This document shows, in pieces, positions 43,134 through 54,275 of a DNA stretch of 64,000 nucleotides (position 1 is its first letter; each line of letters begins with the position of its first letter). The position numbers were made by a program, and so were the translations under genes. The stretch is from contig OX246747.1 in the NCBI GenBank assembly GCA_945910005.1, positions 33,460,293 through 33,524,292 on the forward strand, in the 5' to 3' direction. The notes beneath the pieces were generated by a model. The model did not search any database, was not told where the DNA came from, and saw nothing but the letters and a program-made list of their open reading frames with translations. This DNA is from Isoperla grammatica. Its lineage: Eukaryota; Arthropoda; Insecta; Plecoptera; Perlodidae.

Positions 43134-46100
43134 ATGGATGCTTCTGATGTATTATCGCAACAGACCACCAAATCTGGAAGAGTGAGGCAGCGTATCAAAT
43201 GGACAGATAATATGAACATTTGTGTGATGCGCAACTACTATAGAATTACGTTATTAGAAACTAGATTAGTTGGATATCGACAAGAACTGCACCGAGCGTT
43301 TACACGTGAATACCCATTAGTAGATGTAACCGAACAAAGAGTAGCAGACCAAAGGAGAATAATTGTAAGTAATGGTATGCTACCATTTAATCTATTGAAC
43401 GTAATAAGACATGAAGTAGAGGAAGAACTACAAATAGATCAAGAAAATGAAGAGGATTTGGCGAACGAGGATCACATCATGGAAGCATCAAGAAACGATG
43501 ACCATCTACGACAAGAATTAATGGAACAAGTAGATCTACCAGAAGGCCAGAACACACAAGAGGTACATCACCAACATCCACCTATTAATAACATTGAACA
43601 AGAAGAGAATACAAGAGGAAACACACAAGAAATAGACGAGTTAAAGAACATATTACATTTAGCTTTTGAAAATGCTTTGTCAGAATTTGCACATATAGAA
43701 CCGAACAAGAGACCTAGAATTCCTAAACCTAAACAGTCTAAGCAAATGGACATAGTAATGCACGTAATAAACGCACATATATTGTTAGATTACGCGAAGA
43801 AAGAATTGTCGTTTGAGGAAGTGCATGCAGCAATATATTGTGGAGCCGTAGCAGTGGTCAGACAATTAGGATTAAAAATAAAGTTGGTGCATTCTCAGAA
43901 CATAAAAACAAATAAGACTCCAAAATGGGAACGAAGATTAGTCAAACGCATCAACGAGTTAAGGAGAGATATTGGGAGATTAGAACAATTCAGGATGGGT
44001 AATAGATCTAAAAAGATATTACAATATTGCCAACACATATTTGAAAGGTTTAAAATCCATACTATACATGAAACACCGAACGAGGCTACAAACGAATATT
44101 TGGATACTCTAAAGCAAAAAGTAAGTGCATTAGCCAAAAGACTACGAAGATATAAAGAGTGTAGTGATAGAAAAGAACAAAACGAAATGTTTAAAGAAAA
44201 AGAAAAAGAATTCTATCAGCAAATTAACAATAAAGAAGAAATAGTAGGCAATGGTATACCATCGAAGACAGAGATTGAGCAGTTTTGGGGTGGGATATGG
44301 AGTAACCCATTAATGCACAATCACAATGCAACATGGATTCAAGATGAAATTGAGGCAATGAGTGATATCGAAGAAATGACATTTGATGGCATCAGTGTAA
44401 ATGATATAAAATCAACGATACGAAATACTCATAATTGGAAAGCACCCGGTAACGATAACATTCAAAATTTTTGGTACAAGAAGTTTTCAAACATGCACAC
44501 CCAGATTGCTAAATGTCTTAATGAATTTATATTAGGAGACAAGGATTTACCAGATTTCTTTACTGAAGGAATAACATTTCTTAAACCAAAAGATAATGAC
44601 ACCAAAAATCCAAGTAAATATAGACCAATTACATGCTTACCTACTATTTACAAAATCTTGACATCGTGCATAACAAATAAAATATATAGTCACTGCGAAG
44701 AACACAATATATTAGCTGAAGAACAAAAGGGATGTCGTAAATTGTCGCAAGGGTGTAAGGAACAATTAATTATCGATTCTGTTGTAATGAACCAAGCTTT
44801 CAACAAGAAGAGAAACATTCACGTTAGCTATATTGATTACAAGAAAGCGTATGATTCGTCACCACATTCGTGGCTAATACAGATACTGGAAATTTATAAA
44901 GTAAACCCATTGATAGTAAACTTTTTGCGGACAGCGATGACGAGTTGGAAAACAACATTAAAGTTAAACGTAGGCAAAGAGCAGATATGTACTGACCCAG
45001 TTAACATCCGACGAGGTATTTTTCAAGGTGACTCGTTTAGTGCGTTATGGTTTTGTCTTTCATTAAATCCATTATCTCATATACTAAACAAATCTACACA
45101 TGGTTTCAAGATAAAGGACGGTAATACGGTTTGCCACACACTTTCACATCTATTCTACATGGACGATCTCAAGCTATATGCTTTAAATGCGACACACATG
45201 ACGAATCTTCTTAACTCAACGTTAGAATTCAGTAGAGATATATGTATGGATTTTGGAATTGATAAATGTAAGTCACTTCATGTCATCAAAGGAAAGATTA
45301 CGAAATTAGAAGAGTTTGAAATTGACGAAGACAACCGGATTGGAGTAATGGACGAAGAAGATATATACAAATATCTAGGATTTGCGCAGGCTAAACGAAT
45401 TGATCATAAACTGATGAAAAGTAAACTAATTTCTGCATACAAGAAACGAATAGGATCCATTTTAAAAACACAATTGAATGGTAAAAACAAGATCAAAGCA
45501 ATTAACACTTATGCTATACCGGTACTAACATATTCATTTGGAATTATTAACTGGACACAGACAGAACTTCATGCCCTAGAAATTCTCACCCGCACAACAT
45601 TCACCAAATACAGAAGTCATCACCCTAAGTCAGCAATAGAACGAGTGACTCTACCTAGAGAAAAAGGGGGAAGAGGCTTGATTGATTTAAACAATTTATA
45701 TTATAAACAAATTGAAATTCTGAGAAAGTACTTTTATACAAAATGCCCACATTCACAACTTCATAGAGCTATAGTATCGGCAGACAAGTCGCTTTCTCCC
45801 CTCAATTTAAATGACGGAAATTTAAACTTGCTTCAAAAACTAAATTCTGACACAGCAAAAGAGATCAGAATATCAGAAAAGACGTTACATAGCAGACATT
45901 ATAAAGAACTTCTTAAGGATAGCGTCGATAGGGTCGCATCGAACAAATGGTTAACGTCCGGGGACATTTTCAGCGAAACAGAGGGATTTATGATCGCTAT
46001 TCAAGATAAAGTAATCAAGACTAACAATTACAAAAAATACATACTGAAAGACGTCACAGTGGAAGATAAATGTAGAAAATGTAATTCGAACGGCGAAACA

Positions 46101-46643
46101 ATTGAACATATCGTATCTGGGTGCAAAATGCTTTGTCAAACAGATTATCTTCATAGGCATAACCAAGTTGCAAACATTGTACATCAAAAATTAGCCATGA
46201 AGTATAAACTTATAAACACAACCACTGCGTATTACAAATACAAGCCTGAAAAGGTATTAGATAGTAAAGACTACAAATTATATTACGACCGGGCAGTTAT
46301 TACAGACCAAACCATACATCACAATAGACCGGATATTATATTTATTGACAAGAAGAAACAAGAAACGATTTTAATTGATGTTGCCGTCCCTTTATGCCAC
46401 AATGTAGAGACAACTTGGCGGGAAAAGATAAACCGATATAAGGAATTATCAATTGAAATAAAAAGGTTGTGGAAGCAGAATAATGTAACTGTTATACCGT
46501 TAATTATATCAGCAAATGGCATTGTTCCACGTAAACTCCATGACAGTATTAAACTAATTGGTCTCCAACCGAACATATACATCGAGATGCAAAAAGCAAT
46601 TATTTTGAACACGTGTAGGATAGTGCGAAAATTTTTGAACTAA
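43134..46643 (+). CDS. R4/Dong-type non-LTR retrotransposon polyprotein (RT plus REL endonuclease)
   Basis: An open frame of 1169 codons with no stop or frameshift. A basic N-terminal region (about 15-98) has a Trp-led, Myb/SANT-like look (RIKWTDNMNICVMRNYY); an acidic stretch follows (about 95-160). The RT spans about 420-760: KAPGND; KYRPITCLPTIYKI (about 494); YIDYKKAYDS with Asp568 and Asp574; RRGIFQGDSFSALWF (626-); FYMDDLKLYA with Asp677/Asp678; KYLGF (746-). A zinc knuckle follows, Cys980-x2-Cys983-x8-His992-x4-Cys997. A REL-type nuclease comes last: Arg1065-Pro-Asp1067, then Asp1082 in LIDVAVP. All catalytic residues are present. Motif spelling (IFQGD, YMDD, PLSHIL) fits the R4/Dong/Rex6 clade better than R2 or NeSL; this is by recall. 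The first ATG is used; no upstream in-frame ATG is seen. It would reverse-transcribe its own RNA at a nicked genomic target. Whether it is still active is unknown. Confidence 0.93.
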   Translation: MDASDVLSQQTTKSGRVRQRIKWTDNMNICVMRNYYRITLLETRLVGYRQELHRAFTREYPLVDVTEQRVADQRRIIVSNGMLPFNLLNVIRHEVEEELQIDQENEEDLANEDHIMEASRNDDHLRQELMEQVDLPEGQNTQEVHHQHPPINNIEQEENTRGNTQEIDELKNILHLAFENALSEFAHIEPNKRPRIPKPKQSKQMDIVMHVINAHILLDYAKKELSFEEVHAAIYCGAVAVVRQLGLKIKLVHSQNIKTNKTPKWERRLVKRINELRRDIGRLEQFRMGNRSKKILQYCQHIFERFKIHTIHETPNEATNEYLDTLKQKVSALAKRLRRYKECSDRKEQNEMFKEKEKEFYQQINNKEEIVGNGIPSKTEIEQFWGGIWSNPLMHNHNATWIQDEIEAMSDIEEMTFDGISVNDIKSTIRNTHNWKAPGNDNIQNFWYKKFSNMHTQIAKCLNEFILGDKDLPDFFTEGITFLKPKDNDTKNPSKYRPITCLPTIYKILTSCITNKIYSHCEEHNILAEEQKGCRKLSQGCKEQLIIDSVVMNQAFNKKRNIHVSYIDYKKAYDSSPHSWLIQILEIYKVNPLIVNFLRTAMTSWKTTLKLNVGKEQICTDPVNIRRGIFQGDSFSALWFCLSLNPLSHILNKSTHGFKIKDGNTVCHTLSHLFYMDDLKLYALNATHMTNLLNSTLEFSRDICMDFGIDKCKSLHVIKGKITKLEEFEIDEDNRIGVMDEEDIYKYLGFAQAKRIDHKLMKSKLISAYKKRIGSILKTQLNGKNKIKAINTYAIPVLTYSFGIINWTQTELHALEILTRTTFTKYRSHHPKSAIERVTLPREKGGRGLIDLNNLYYKQIEILRKYFYTKCPHSQLHRAIVSADKSLSPLNLNDGNLNLLQKLNSDTAKEIRISEKTLHSRHYKELLKDSVDRVASNKWLTSGDIFSETEGFMIAIQDKVIKTNNYKKYILKDVTVEDKCRKCNSNGETIEHIVSGCKMLCQTDYLHRHNQVANIVHQKLAMKYKLINTTTAYYKYKPEKVLDSKDYKLYYDRAVITDQTIHHNRPDIIFIDKKKQETILIDVAVPLCHNVETTWREKINRYKELSIEIKRLWKQNNVTVIPLIISANGIVPRKLHDSIKLIGLQPNIYIEMQKAIILNTCRIVRKFLN

Positions 46644-46934
46644 GAAGAATGAAGACTTCAAGAAGTTCTCCATCCCGATGGTGGTTTTCGTGGTTTCCAC
46701 CGTACAAAGAGCGAATGCTGGGATGAGTACAAATCGGCCACGACCGTACATAGCATCCACAGTTCGGTTTGGAAAAAATAATGTGGACAATGATATATTA
46801 AGTAGTATAGCCAAATGTGGGCATTTGAGAAGCAGAAGAAGAAGAAGAAGAAGAAGAAGAAGAAGAAGAAGAAGAAGAAGAAGAAGAAGAAGAAGAAGAA
46901 GAAGAAGAAGAAGAAGAAGAAGATATATTAAGTA
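46644..46934 (+). mobile_element. 3' UTR and (GAA)n tail of the R4-type LINE
   Basis: Non-coding 3' sequence ends ATGTGGGCATTTGAGAAGCA followed by about 29 GAA repeats (46835-46921). R4-type elements often end in a short tandem repeat. GATATATTAAGTAGT occurs at 46792-46806 and again at 46922-46936, flanking the last 115 bp. Those 115 bp could be a separate, extremely 5'-truncated insertion with its own 15-bp target duplication. Confidence 0.75.
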
Positions 46935-47041
46935 GTTCTAAGTAGGTTTTAATAAGGTAAACACATGGAAATACTTGACATTTGTGTCCGTACAACATGT
47001 TTATGCCGGTTTTGACCGAGTTTGTATGTATTGCAACAATA

Positions 47042-47042
47042 A

Positions 47043-47086
<44 letters not shown>

Positions 47087-47103
47087 TAATAATAATAATA
47101 AAA
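47042..47103. repeat. (AAT)n microsatellite
   Basis: An ATAATAAT tract with one TGATAAT interruption near 47085. Confidence 0.95.
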
Positions 47104-48660
47104 ATGAGTATTATAATAATAATGTTTTAATACTGAAATAAAAAATAAATAAATAATTAAATAAAAAAATAAATACTATAAATTTTGAAGAAATAAGTAT
47201 ATTTTATATCCACTCTGTTACAATAATATCTCATTTTTATTTCGGGATATTGTACCATTTTATTTTTTTACTCAGTGTTATGACGGGGATCTAAATTTAA
47301 TACTGACTATACTTTAAGATTATACTGACGTGAAGATTTTCACTCAAAAAAAATGCTAACGGTTGGATTGAGTCAAATAAAACAGCCTTTGGATATTCTC
47401 TACCAATATTCTCAAACATTCCATAGATAGAAAGTCACATAGAAAACAAGTTATCCTAGGCCATATTTTGTACGGACAAACTATATTGAATAGATAAAAT
47501 GATAAAATTGTCAATTATTCTCTGTGTAAGCGAAATCAACCTCAAAACTTCCACAAGAAAACAATTTTTTTTCAATTATTTCCAAATTTCATAATTTCAT
47601 TTAAAAAGACAACTAAACGTGATAATTATAATAATTTCAAAATAAACCAATTACGAATAGTTTGCGAAAGGTAAAGCAATGTTGTGTGACATGTACTGAT
47701 ATAGGGCGAGTTGGGTAACACTATACATGTGCGTGTAGACCTGACCATGGTAACTATTTAACTTATTGCGATAGGTATAAAGGTTTTGCTTTCTTGTTTT
47801 GCTTTACGCGTGCAAGATAAAACTGCGGTTTTTGTCGTCAAGCTGAAAATTTGTCCAAGGTGAGAAAATTGACGGAGTTTTGTTTTTAATAAATCAATAA
47901 AAACAAAATATGTAGGTTACCTAAATTGTTATTAAATGGAATTTCGGACAAGGGTAATTTCAGAGAATGATTTAATTAAATATGAATTGACCCTATATTT
48001 TACATTCACTAGATTGTTTTTCTTTTCATATCTCGCAATTGGGTGTGCGTTATACAAAAATATGCACATATCTAATTTGCGATACGTACTTTACTTTTTG
48101 TGGTTTCGTGAAAATATAATGACATTTGTTTTTATGAGTAAATAACTTGATATAAATTAATTCTTAAAGAATTTTAATCATTTTTGTATAAGATCTGTTC
48201 AGAAATATTAATGCACCTATTTTACGTGACTAACTAGACATTGTGGTATATGACTCATTTCTTCTTTTTGCTTTATGACTGAGGAAAACCTCTCAGCTAC
48301 CTCCAAAATTAGACATAATAAAAGTTAATTTTGCGCTTTTTCAGGTAAGGATAAATTTAATTTAAATTCAAAATCTTGCTATATCGCCGTATTTATTGAA
48401 TGCGTGATTTTTTATGTTTGGCAATGAAAGTAGAGGTATTGTGAACGTGATAAATTAGGTAATTAAAGATGAGAAGGTTAAATTTAATAGCCATAGGGGC
48501 TCCCCTTCAAAAGATATACTATCAGTAAGGTCAGATTGATAAGCAGTCTAACATTTTAGACAAGCAGGTGTCCTGAGATTTAAAGGTATCTCACACTAAA
48601 CCAAAAAGTAAGATAGTGTCAGGGGAGTCAGGACCGCCCACATTTAGTTTACAACTTTAA
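47104..48660. other. Unassigned AT-rich stretch
   Basis: No gene or element recognised. Confidence 0.4.
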
Positions 48661-48824
48661 AGTGCGAATCACTAATGTTTTTGCCGATTATCTATAGTAC
48701 AATTTGATTGCGTTAAGTTTTTTGACGGAAACCTGCTTGCACGTTTTCTTGTACGTTACCGTCAAGAAACTTACCGCAACCAAATTGTACTAGATAATCG
48801 GGGAAAACGTAAGTGATTCGTGCT
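48661..48824. mobile_element. Hairpin MITE, about 164 bp
   Basis: GTGCGAATCACT, CCGATTATCT, AGTACAATTTG, TTGCG and TTGACGG in the left arm are all found inverted in the right arm (CCGTCAAG ... CAAATTGTACTAGATAATCG ... AGTGATTCGTGC). A loop of about 30 bp lies near 48730-48760. It is non-coding. Confidence 0.85.
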
Positions 48825-49129
48825 TGTTAAGTTGAGAACGAAAAAGAAACTATATGACTTCTTTGGATTAGGCGACTTGAATAGTAATCTAAGTAACATT
48901 ATCCTTTTTCTTCCTCAAAGCTTAGTAAACACTCAAATCAATTTTTTACTTATTAAACTTGCATCATAGCGGCGTGAAATAATTTGGGGGAGGGGGTAAA
49001 TCCTTCCTCGGATTTTACTTGACTCGTTGCATAATAATATTTTTAATTTTTAAGTTGGGCTGCTGTAGTGTGCAACTAGGTGTTTTTTTTTTTTTTTGTA
49101 AGTTGAGAGAGAATTTACGAGGGCTGTTG
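48825..49129. other. Unassigned stretch
   Basis: Contains T16 near 49083-49098. No gene. Confidence 0.4.
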
Positions 49130-49250
49130 CTGTTAGTAGAACCTGGTCCCAGTATACGCTTTATGATTAAGGTAATGCTCAGAAAAGCCATTACTCAGAA
49201 TTGCAGGTGCCCAGATTAAACCGGCGACCTCCCAAATTAGAGAAATACTA
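49130..49250 (-). repeat. tRNA-derived SINE, family S4, minus fragment
   Basis: On the minus strand: CTCTAATTTGGGAGGTCGCC, then a decayed B-box, GGCTTTTCTGAGCATTACCT and GCGTATACTGGGACCAG. The order matches 32850-33010. Confidence 0.62.
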
Positions 49251-49929
49251 AAAACACGCGAATAATCAGTATTTAATTTTGATTTCCAACAGTTGTTTAC
49301 TAAATAATTCGCGAAAATAAGAAGCACAAATTACTAGGTTACTCTATGTTGCACTAGGTTGCAATAAGTGCGGTATTAATAGAAAGCTCGAAACTCCCCA
49401 GAAAATGTTGTTGTTCCCATTCAATATTTCCACGAATAATTTTTGCCTAGGGGAAAAAATTAACTTAGCAAATCATTTAAAATATCAAACCTTGAACTAT
49501 TGTCTGCGAATAGTTTTTGGTAAACATTTCTTGCGACAATACGTTCTTACATAATACTACATGGGTAATTAAATGAAATAGTGTTTACGAAATTTACTGA
49601 AGATAATAGACATGCAATTATAATTGTGTGTGTTTATGTAAAATAAAACAAGCCAATAAACTTGTAACATTTGAAAGGGATTTGTGTTAAAGAAAGTCAA
49701 ATCGATGTCAGGTTTTATGAGTAGAGGAATCATTATTTTGCAATAGGCGACGAAGCCAAATACAGATACAGTTGTGGTAGCAGAAAATTCTTTCAATTCT
49801 TTACGTTTCAACATATCTCTAAAAAAAATTATAATACATTCGTATATTTGATGTTTTTTTAATCAAGTTTCTCCCCTCGCATTTGATTAACTGAAGACAA
49901 GTGACAGAAACTTCATATAACCCCTTTTC
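49251..49929. other. Unassigned AT-rich stretch
   Basis: No gene or element recognised. Confidence 0.4.
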
Positions 49930-50765
49930 ACACCCATTCTTACCCCCTGACATCTACAACAGACTATATAGACTACACGAAGACAGACACCCGCCTAGCA
50001 CCGTACGTACCGGAGCTCCTGACATCTACCTATTAAAGTCACCCCTCCCCCCCCTACCAGGACTCCTGACGGCTACAAGCCAACACGAAAATAATCACTC
50101 CTATCACCCCCCCCCCCCCTCCTCCCCATCCTACAACAGCTCCTGACATCGACCTATTACGGTCACCCCCCCCCCTCTAGGGCTCCTGACGGTTACAAAC
50201 CTACACGAGGACAGTCACTACTATCACCCCTCCACCCGCCCCCCTTCTACGACAGCTCCCGACAGCTACCTATTACACACATGGAGTCACGGTCACCCCT
50301 TACAAATCTCCAACCCCTCACTCCCCCCTTCCTACCGAAGCACATAGCAGCTACCAACTACATATACGACACAGTCATCCCCAATAAACCCCCTCCGCCC
50401 CCTTCCGCATCCTGGCGTGGATTCTGACAGCTACCTACTACACAAACACACGAAGACAGTCACCCCCTCCACCCCTCACCCTCCCCCCTCCTACCACAGC
50501 TCCTGACAGCTACCTACTACACGAAGACAGTCACCCCTATCACACCTCCACCCCTCACCCCCCCCCCCCCCTGGCGCGCATTCTGACAGCTACCTACTAC
50601 ACAAACACACGAAGACAGTCACCCCCTCCACCCCTCACCCTCCCCCCTCCTACCACAGCTCCTGACAGCTACCTACTACACGAATACAGTCACCCCATCA
50701 CACCTCATCCCCCTCCACCCCTCACCCCCCCCCCCCCCCCTGGCGCGGATTCTGACAGCTACCTC
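49930..50765. repeat. C-rich minisatellite with higher-order units
   Basis: TCTGACAGCTACCTACTACA recurs at about 50423, 50502, 50590, 50661 and, partly, 50751. Between occurrences are GAAGACAGTCACCCC, CTCCACCCCTCACC and C runs up to about 17. Two alternating variants (one with ACACAAACACACGAAG, one with TGGCGCG after the C run) make a double unit of about 160 bp. Earlier copies (49930-50400) are more diverged. The minus strand is a dense potential G-quadruplex region. Confidence 0.88.
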
Positions 50766-50779
50766 TAGAACATTACACT

Positions 50780-51146
50780 CTCTCACTGCCCATCCCATCC
50801 AGTATCGCGGCGAAAGCCACCAATGCAGCTACTAACCAGTCCGTTCGCTTGCCAGTGTTTTCTCTCACGGTTCGCTATACTTGTTGCATTCGACAACTGT
50901 TGCATTCAGTTCTTGTCAAGTTCTTTGTCGTACTAATTCATAACTCGCGATCTGATCAAATCTAGACTAATTTATTGAGGTATATACATATATTAATTGT
51001 AATTTTTTTTCGATTTTGATAGTGGTGTGTGTTATTTGTTTGTTTGTTTGTTTATTTATTGAAAGCCGAAAAATAAGTTTTAAATCAATTTGGAGTTTTC
51101 TTGTAATGTGATTTGGGACGAATTGTACACGAAAATTTAGGTAAGT
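50780..51146 (+). promoter_or_regulatory. Possible 5' exon with a consensus splice donor
   Basis: A moderately GC-rich segment downstream of the minisatellite ends at TTTAG/GTAAGT, a consensus donor with GT at 51141-51142. An Inr-like TTCAGTTC lies at about 50908. No coding frame supports it, and such donor strings occur by chance. Confidence 0.2.
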
Positions 51147-53284
51147 TGGTCATTCGTTATTTAAAATTAGTTAATTTTAGTATTGTTGTTATCTATATAT
51201 TTATATAAAAAATGATATGATTGGATGCGTATGATGTATGGAGTAGTAGTTATAAAATATGAATTACACTGCCTGACCGTAATAGTAATGATACAGGATA
51301 TATTGTATGAATGGATGTGCTGATAAAAAAAAATTAAACGTTTTTATAAATACCAATCAAAGAAAAAGAAGTGATAATTGATTTTAATACGTCGACAATA
51401 TTAACCGTTCCACTATATTTTAGCGATGGTTTGTGACTGACATATATAATTATACAGTTTTCATGGAATAAACCAATTCATTAAGATGACTAACAGTTTT
51501 CTTGCCGTTATCTATTGACCTACGTCATTAATGCGCTAAATTCTGTCTGTAAATACACAACGATAATAGATCGAAAACACAGTTAGAATGTAACAGGATA
51601 AATATTGATCTTTAATTAGGGTCCAATTGTGTATTCGGTTATTTGTGGTTGCAGTCTAGGGCGACACTTTCAGAGAGTTAACACAAGCCACCACACTCAG
51701 TATGTCTTTCTCGGTATCTTTACATAACAGTTGAATCTTTCCAGCATCACTTAGTGATAGAGTAATTTATGATTAAATTAAAACTTATGTCATATCATAT
51801 ACAAAAACTAAATATGTAAAGACTGTGTATTTATTTATTTAAAAACGTCTGTCCTATTCAGTTTTAAACCTGGATTACAAAGGAAGGGAATAGAGCTAAT
51901 TAAAGAATTAACAATGAAACATTAATCATAAAAAAACTGAACAAAAATAATAGAACAAAACACATTACTAAAGAAATTAGAATGCTGGGCAATACAAATA
52001 GAGACAGAAATATGAAAATAATATATTATAATATCAATATAATATACAAAACTAAACAACACAACTATAATACAAACGAGAACTTAGGACAATAAAAATA
52101 GAAACAAAACAATGAATATAATAATGCAGATAAATTGTAAATTATAAAATTTATAATCATGAATGGAATTGAATAGCACATGCATAGTAAATGATATAAT
52201 GTTATGATTAAATGTAATATATTTCACGATATCCGTGATTGACAGCTAACAAGCGTTTATATTACATTACATGAGTGACCAGCAAGCGAGAAAGCTTATG
52301 TAATATATCGTTAAATTATACTCACAAGAGAATTAACATCACTGCACACAATTCACTTTCTATCAGTCATTATACAGAACTCAAAACTATTGCTGCACAT
52401 TTTAGAAACGTACAAACAACTTTTTACTATCAGGGATTAAAAACTGGTATTTGTAAAAAAATTATGTGCACCTATCTGTGATTTCTTTTACCCGGTTTAA
52501 CATACAAAAAATAATGACTTCGTTCAACATACTAACATGAAACATTATAATTATTAAAAAAATTATTTAAGTAGGTAGTTATTAAATCACTTTATATAAA
52601 ACATGCATTGCACTCATTATTGAAATGTATTTGTATGTATGTATGAATGATTAATAATAATAGGTAAACTGAAATCGAGTATATTTTTAAAAAGTTAAAA
52701 AGTAGACGGGTTTCTCTTGTTTACCATTAGAACTAAGGAAACGGATTTTATTTTGAATAATCAATAAATTAAATTAAATACATTTGAATGTTCACACACA
52801 CACTTTATTCAGTCAACACTTAAATCCACTATTTGAGTAGGAATGCTGGTGTTTGGATCAGGTAATTTCATTATATCATCACATATTGTTGTTTTATTAT
52901 CTTTGCTATTTTGTGTTGTTCAATATGTTTCATATTGTTGTATTGTTAATTGTATAGTTCTCTTTATTGTCCTCGTTTTCAAATCAGTTTTATAGCAGCA
53001 ATTTGATTGACATAAAATAAATTAACAAACGCTATTTAGAGCTTTCGTATCATATTGCTTAAAGATAAAGATATTTATTCTTCAAGACATACACGGTAAT
53101 TGTACAAAGTCTAAATCTCTGACGAGATGTGCGAAGAGTGGTCTGCGTGTGCATACAGCACAGACATGACGGGTGTTTCCATTACAACACAAGTAGTAAA
53201 ATTAATTATATACACAATTAGATACATGAACACCATGAGATTTGTTTTTATTTTGAATTCTTCTAATAAAGGATTGATTACTAG
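51147..53284. other. Unassigned AT-rich stretch
   Basis: No gene or element recognised. Confidence 0.4.
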
Positions 53285-53656
53285 TATAGGGAGTATTCAC
53301 GTGACGTCACATCGGCCATATTGGAGGCCACCTATAGTACTATTTCAAGTTTCATTTAGCTGGCAATAGAAAACGAATAATATTGTTTACGGGGAAATAT
53401 GACAAGTTTGAACACGTATATCCCCCGATAAAGTGTACGGAAATGATTATTGTATGCTTTTGTAAACGGTTAAAAGAGTAATCAAGACAAAAGAGTTTGT
53501 TTATGTTGATTTTAAGTGATAATAGCAAACCAAAGTTAGAGAACAGTTGAATTTGCATCAAACGCCAGCTGAAACATAGTAACAATGAATTACCAATCAC
53601 ATGCCATTGTGGCCTCCAATGTGGCCACCATGCGCAATACGTGAATATACCCCATA
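53285..53656. mobile_element. Non-autonomous DNA element, 372 bp, copy 1
   Basis: Imperfect TIRs TATAGGGAGTATTCACGTGA and TATGGGGTATATTCACGTAT (right end inverted). Sub-terminal GGCCATATTGGAGGCCACC and its inverse-like GGCCTCCAATGTGGCCACC. Copy 2 at 57119-57489 matches over the full length in inverse orientation. The minus frame 53352-53810 is not a known protein. Confidence 0.87.
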
Positions 53657-53689
53657 ATATAGTTATGGTTATAGTTATGGTTCTTCTTA

Positions 53690-53890
53690 CTTTATTGTAA
53701 TTAAGGCCAGTGTAGGGCGAAATGCCCTCTTTAGCATGATGAGTGATGATTGTGGCAAGGAGGCTAATCGCGACGATGAGTGGGTGATGTATGAGAATGA
53801 AAAGCACCACATGATATGCATGACCGAGTCAGCTGGATTCGAATGTGGAACGCAGTACAGTAGAACAATGCCCAATCAACCACGCCCATT
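53690..53890 (-). repeat. tRNA-derived SINE, family S2, sharing the S1 tail
   Basis: On the minus strand the head is GGGCGTGGTTGATTGGGCAT (A-box-like) and CACATTCGAATCCAGC (B-box). A body without 5S or S1 similarity follows. The tail, AATCATCACTCATCATGC and GGGCATTTCGCCCTACACTG, then GGCCTTAATTACAATAAAG, is the same as in the 5S-headed SINEs at 31662 and 32250. Confidence 0.78.
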
Positions 53891-54042
53891 ATTTACTATG
53901 TAGCTTGACGGTATGTCGTTTTTGTGTAGGTATATAAACGTTACTTTTATGCCACGACAAAAAATGAATATCTAAAAAAAACTGTTCAATTCAATAAACT
54001 ACATTAACACATTTCTCGTATTGTCTATACCCACTCAAGTAA

Positions 54043-54233
54043 AGGCTGGTCCACACAGATTTTTAAGACATACGATTTAAGGTTTAACGCGTAGCCGTAA
54101 AGTTGGATCATAGGAAACACGTACTGGCGTTCACACAAAGTTTTAGTTTTAAGACGTTGTTTTCATTGTTGTTTTTAAAACAACGTCTTAAAACCTTATG
54201 CATTATGTCTTCAAAATCTGTGTGGATCAGCCT
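54043..54233. mobile_element. TWA-flanked MITE, 191 bp, copy 2
   Basis: Termini AGGCTGGTCCACACAGATTT and AAAATCTGTGTGGATCAGCCT. Flanks are TAA (54040-54042) and TTA (54234-54236). The inside matches 37235-37444 in the opposite orientation and lacks about 20 bp. Confidence 0.83.
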
Positions 54234-54275
54234 TTAGAAAAAATGATTTTGATTGGGGTACATTATACCAATTAT

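Noticed and set aside
46678..46998. Poly-Arg and poly-Ser ORFs
   Set aside because: They translate the (GAA)n tail of the LINE.
50780..51146. A real host first exon
   Set aside because: Only a consensus donor string supports it; kept as a low-confidence regulatory entry and not called a gene.
53352..53810. 152-codon minus-strand ORF
   Set aside because: It spans a non-autonomous 372-bp element and part of a SINE; the 57174-57422 frame is its counterpart in the second copy and neither has a domain.
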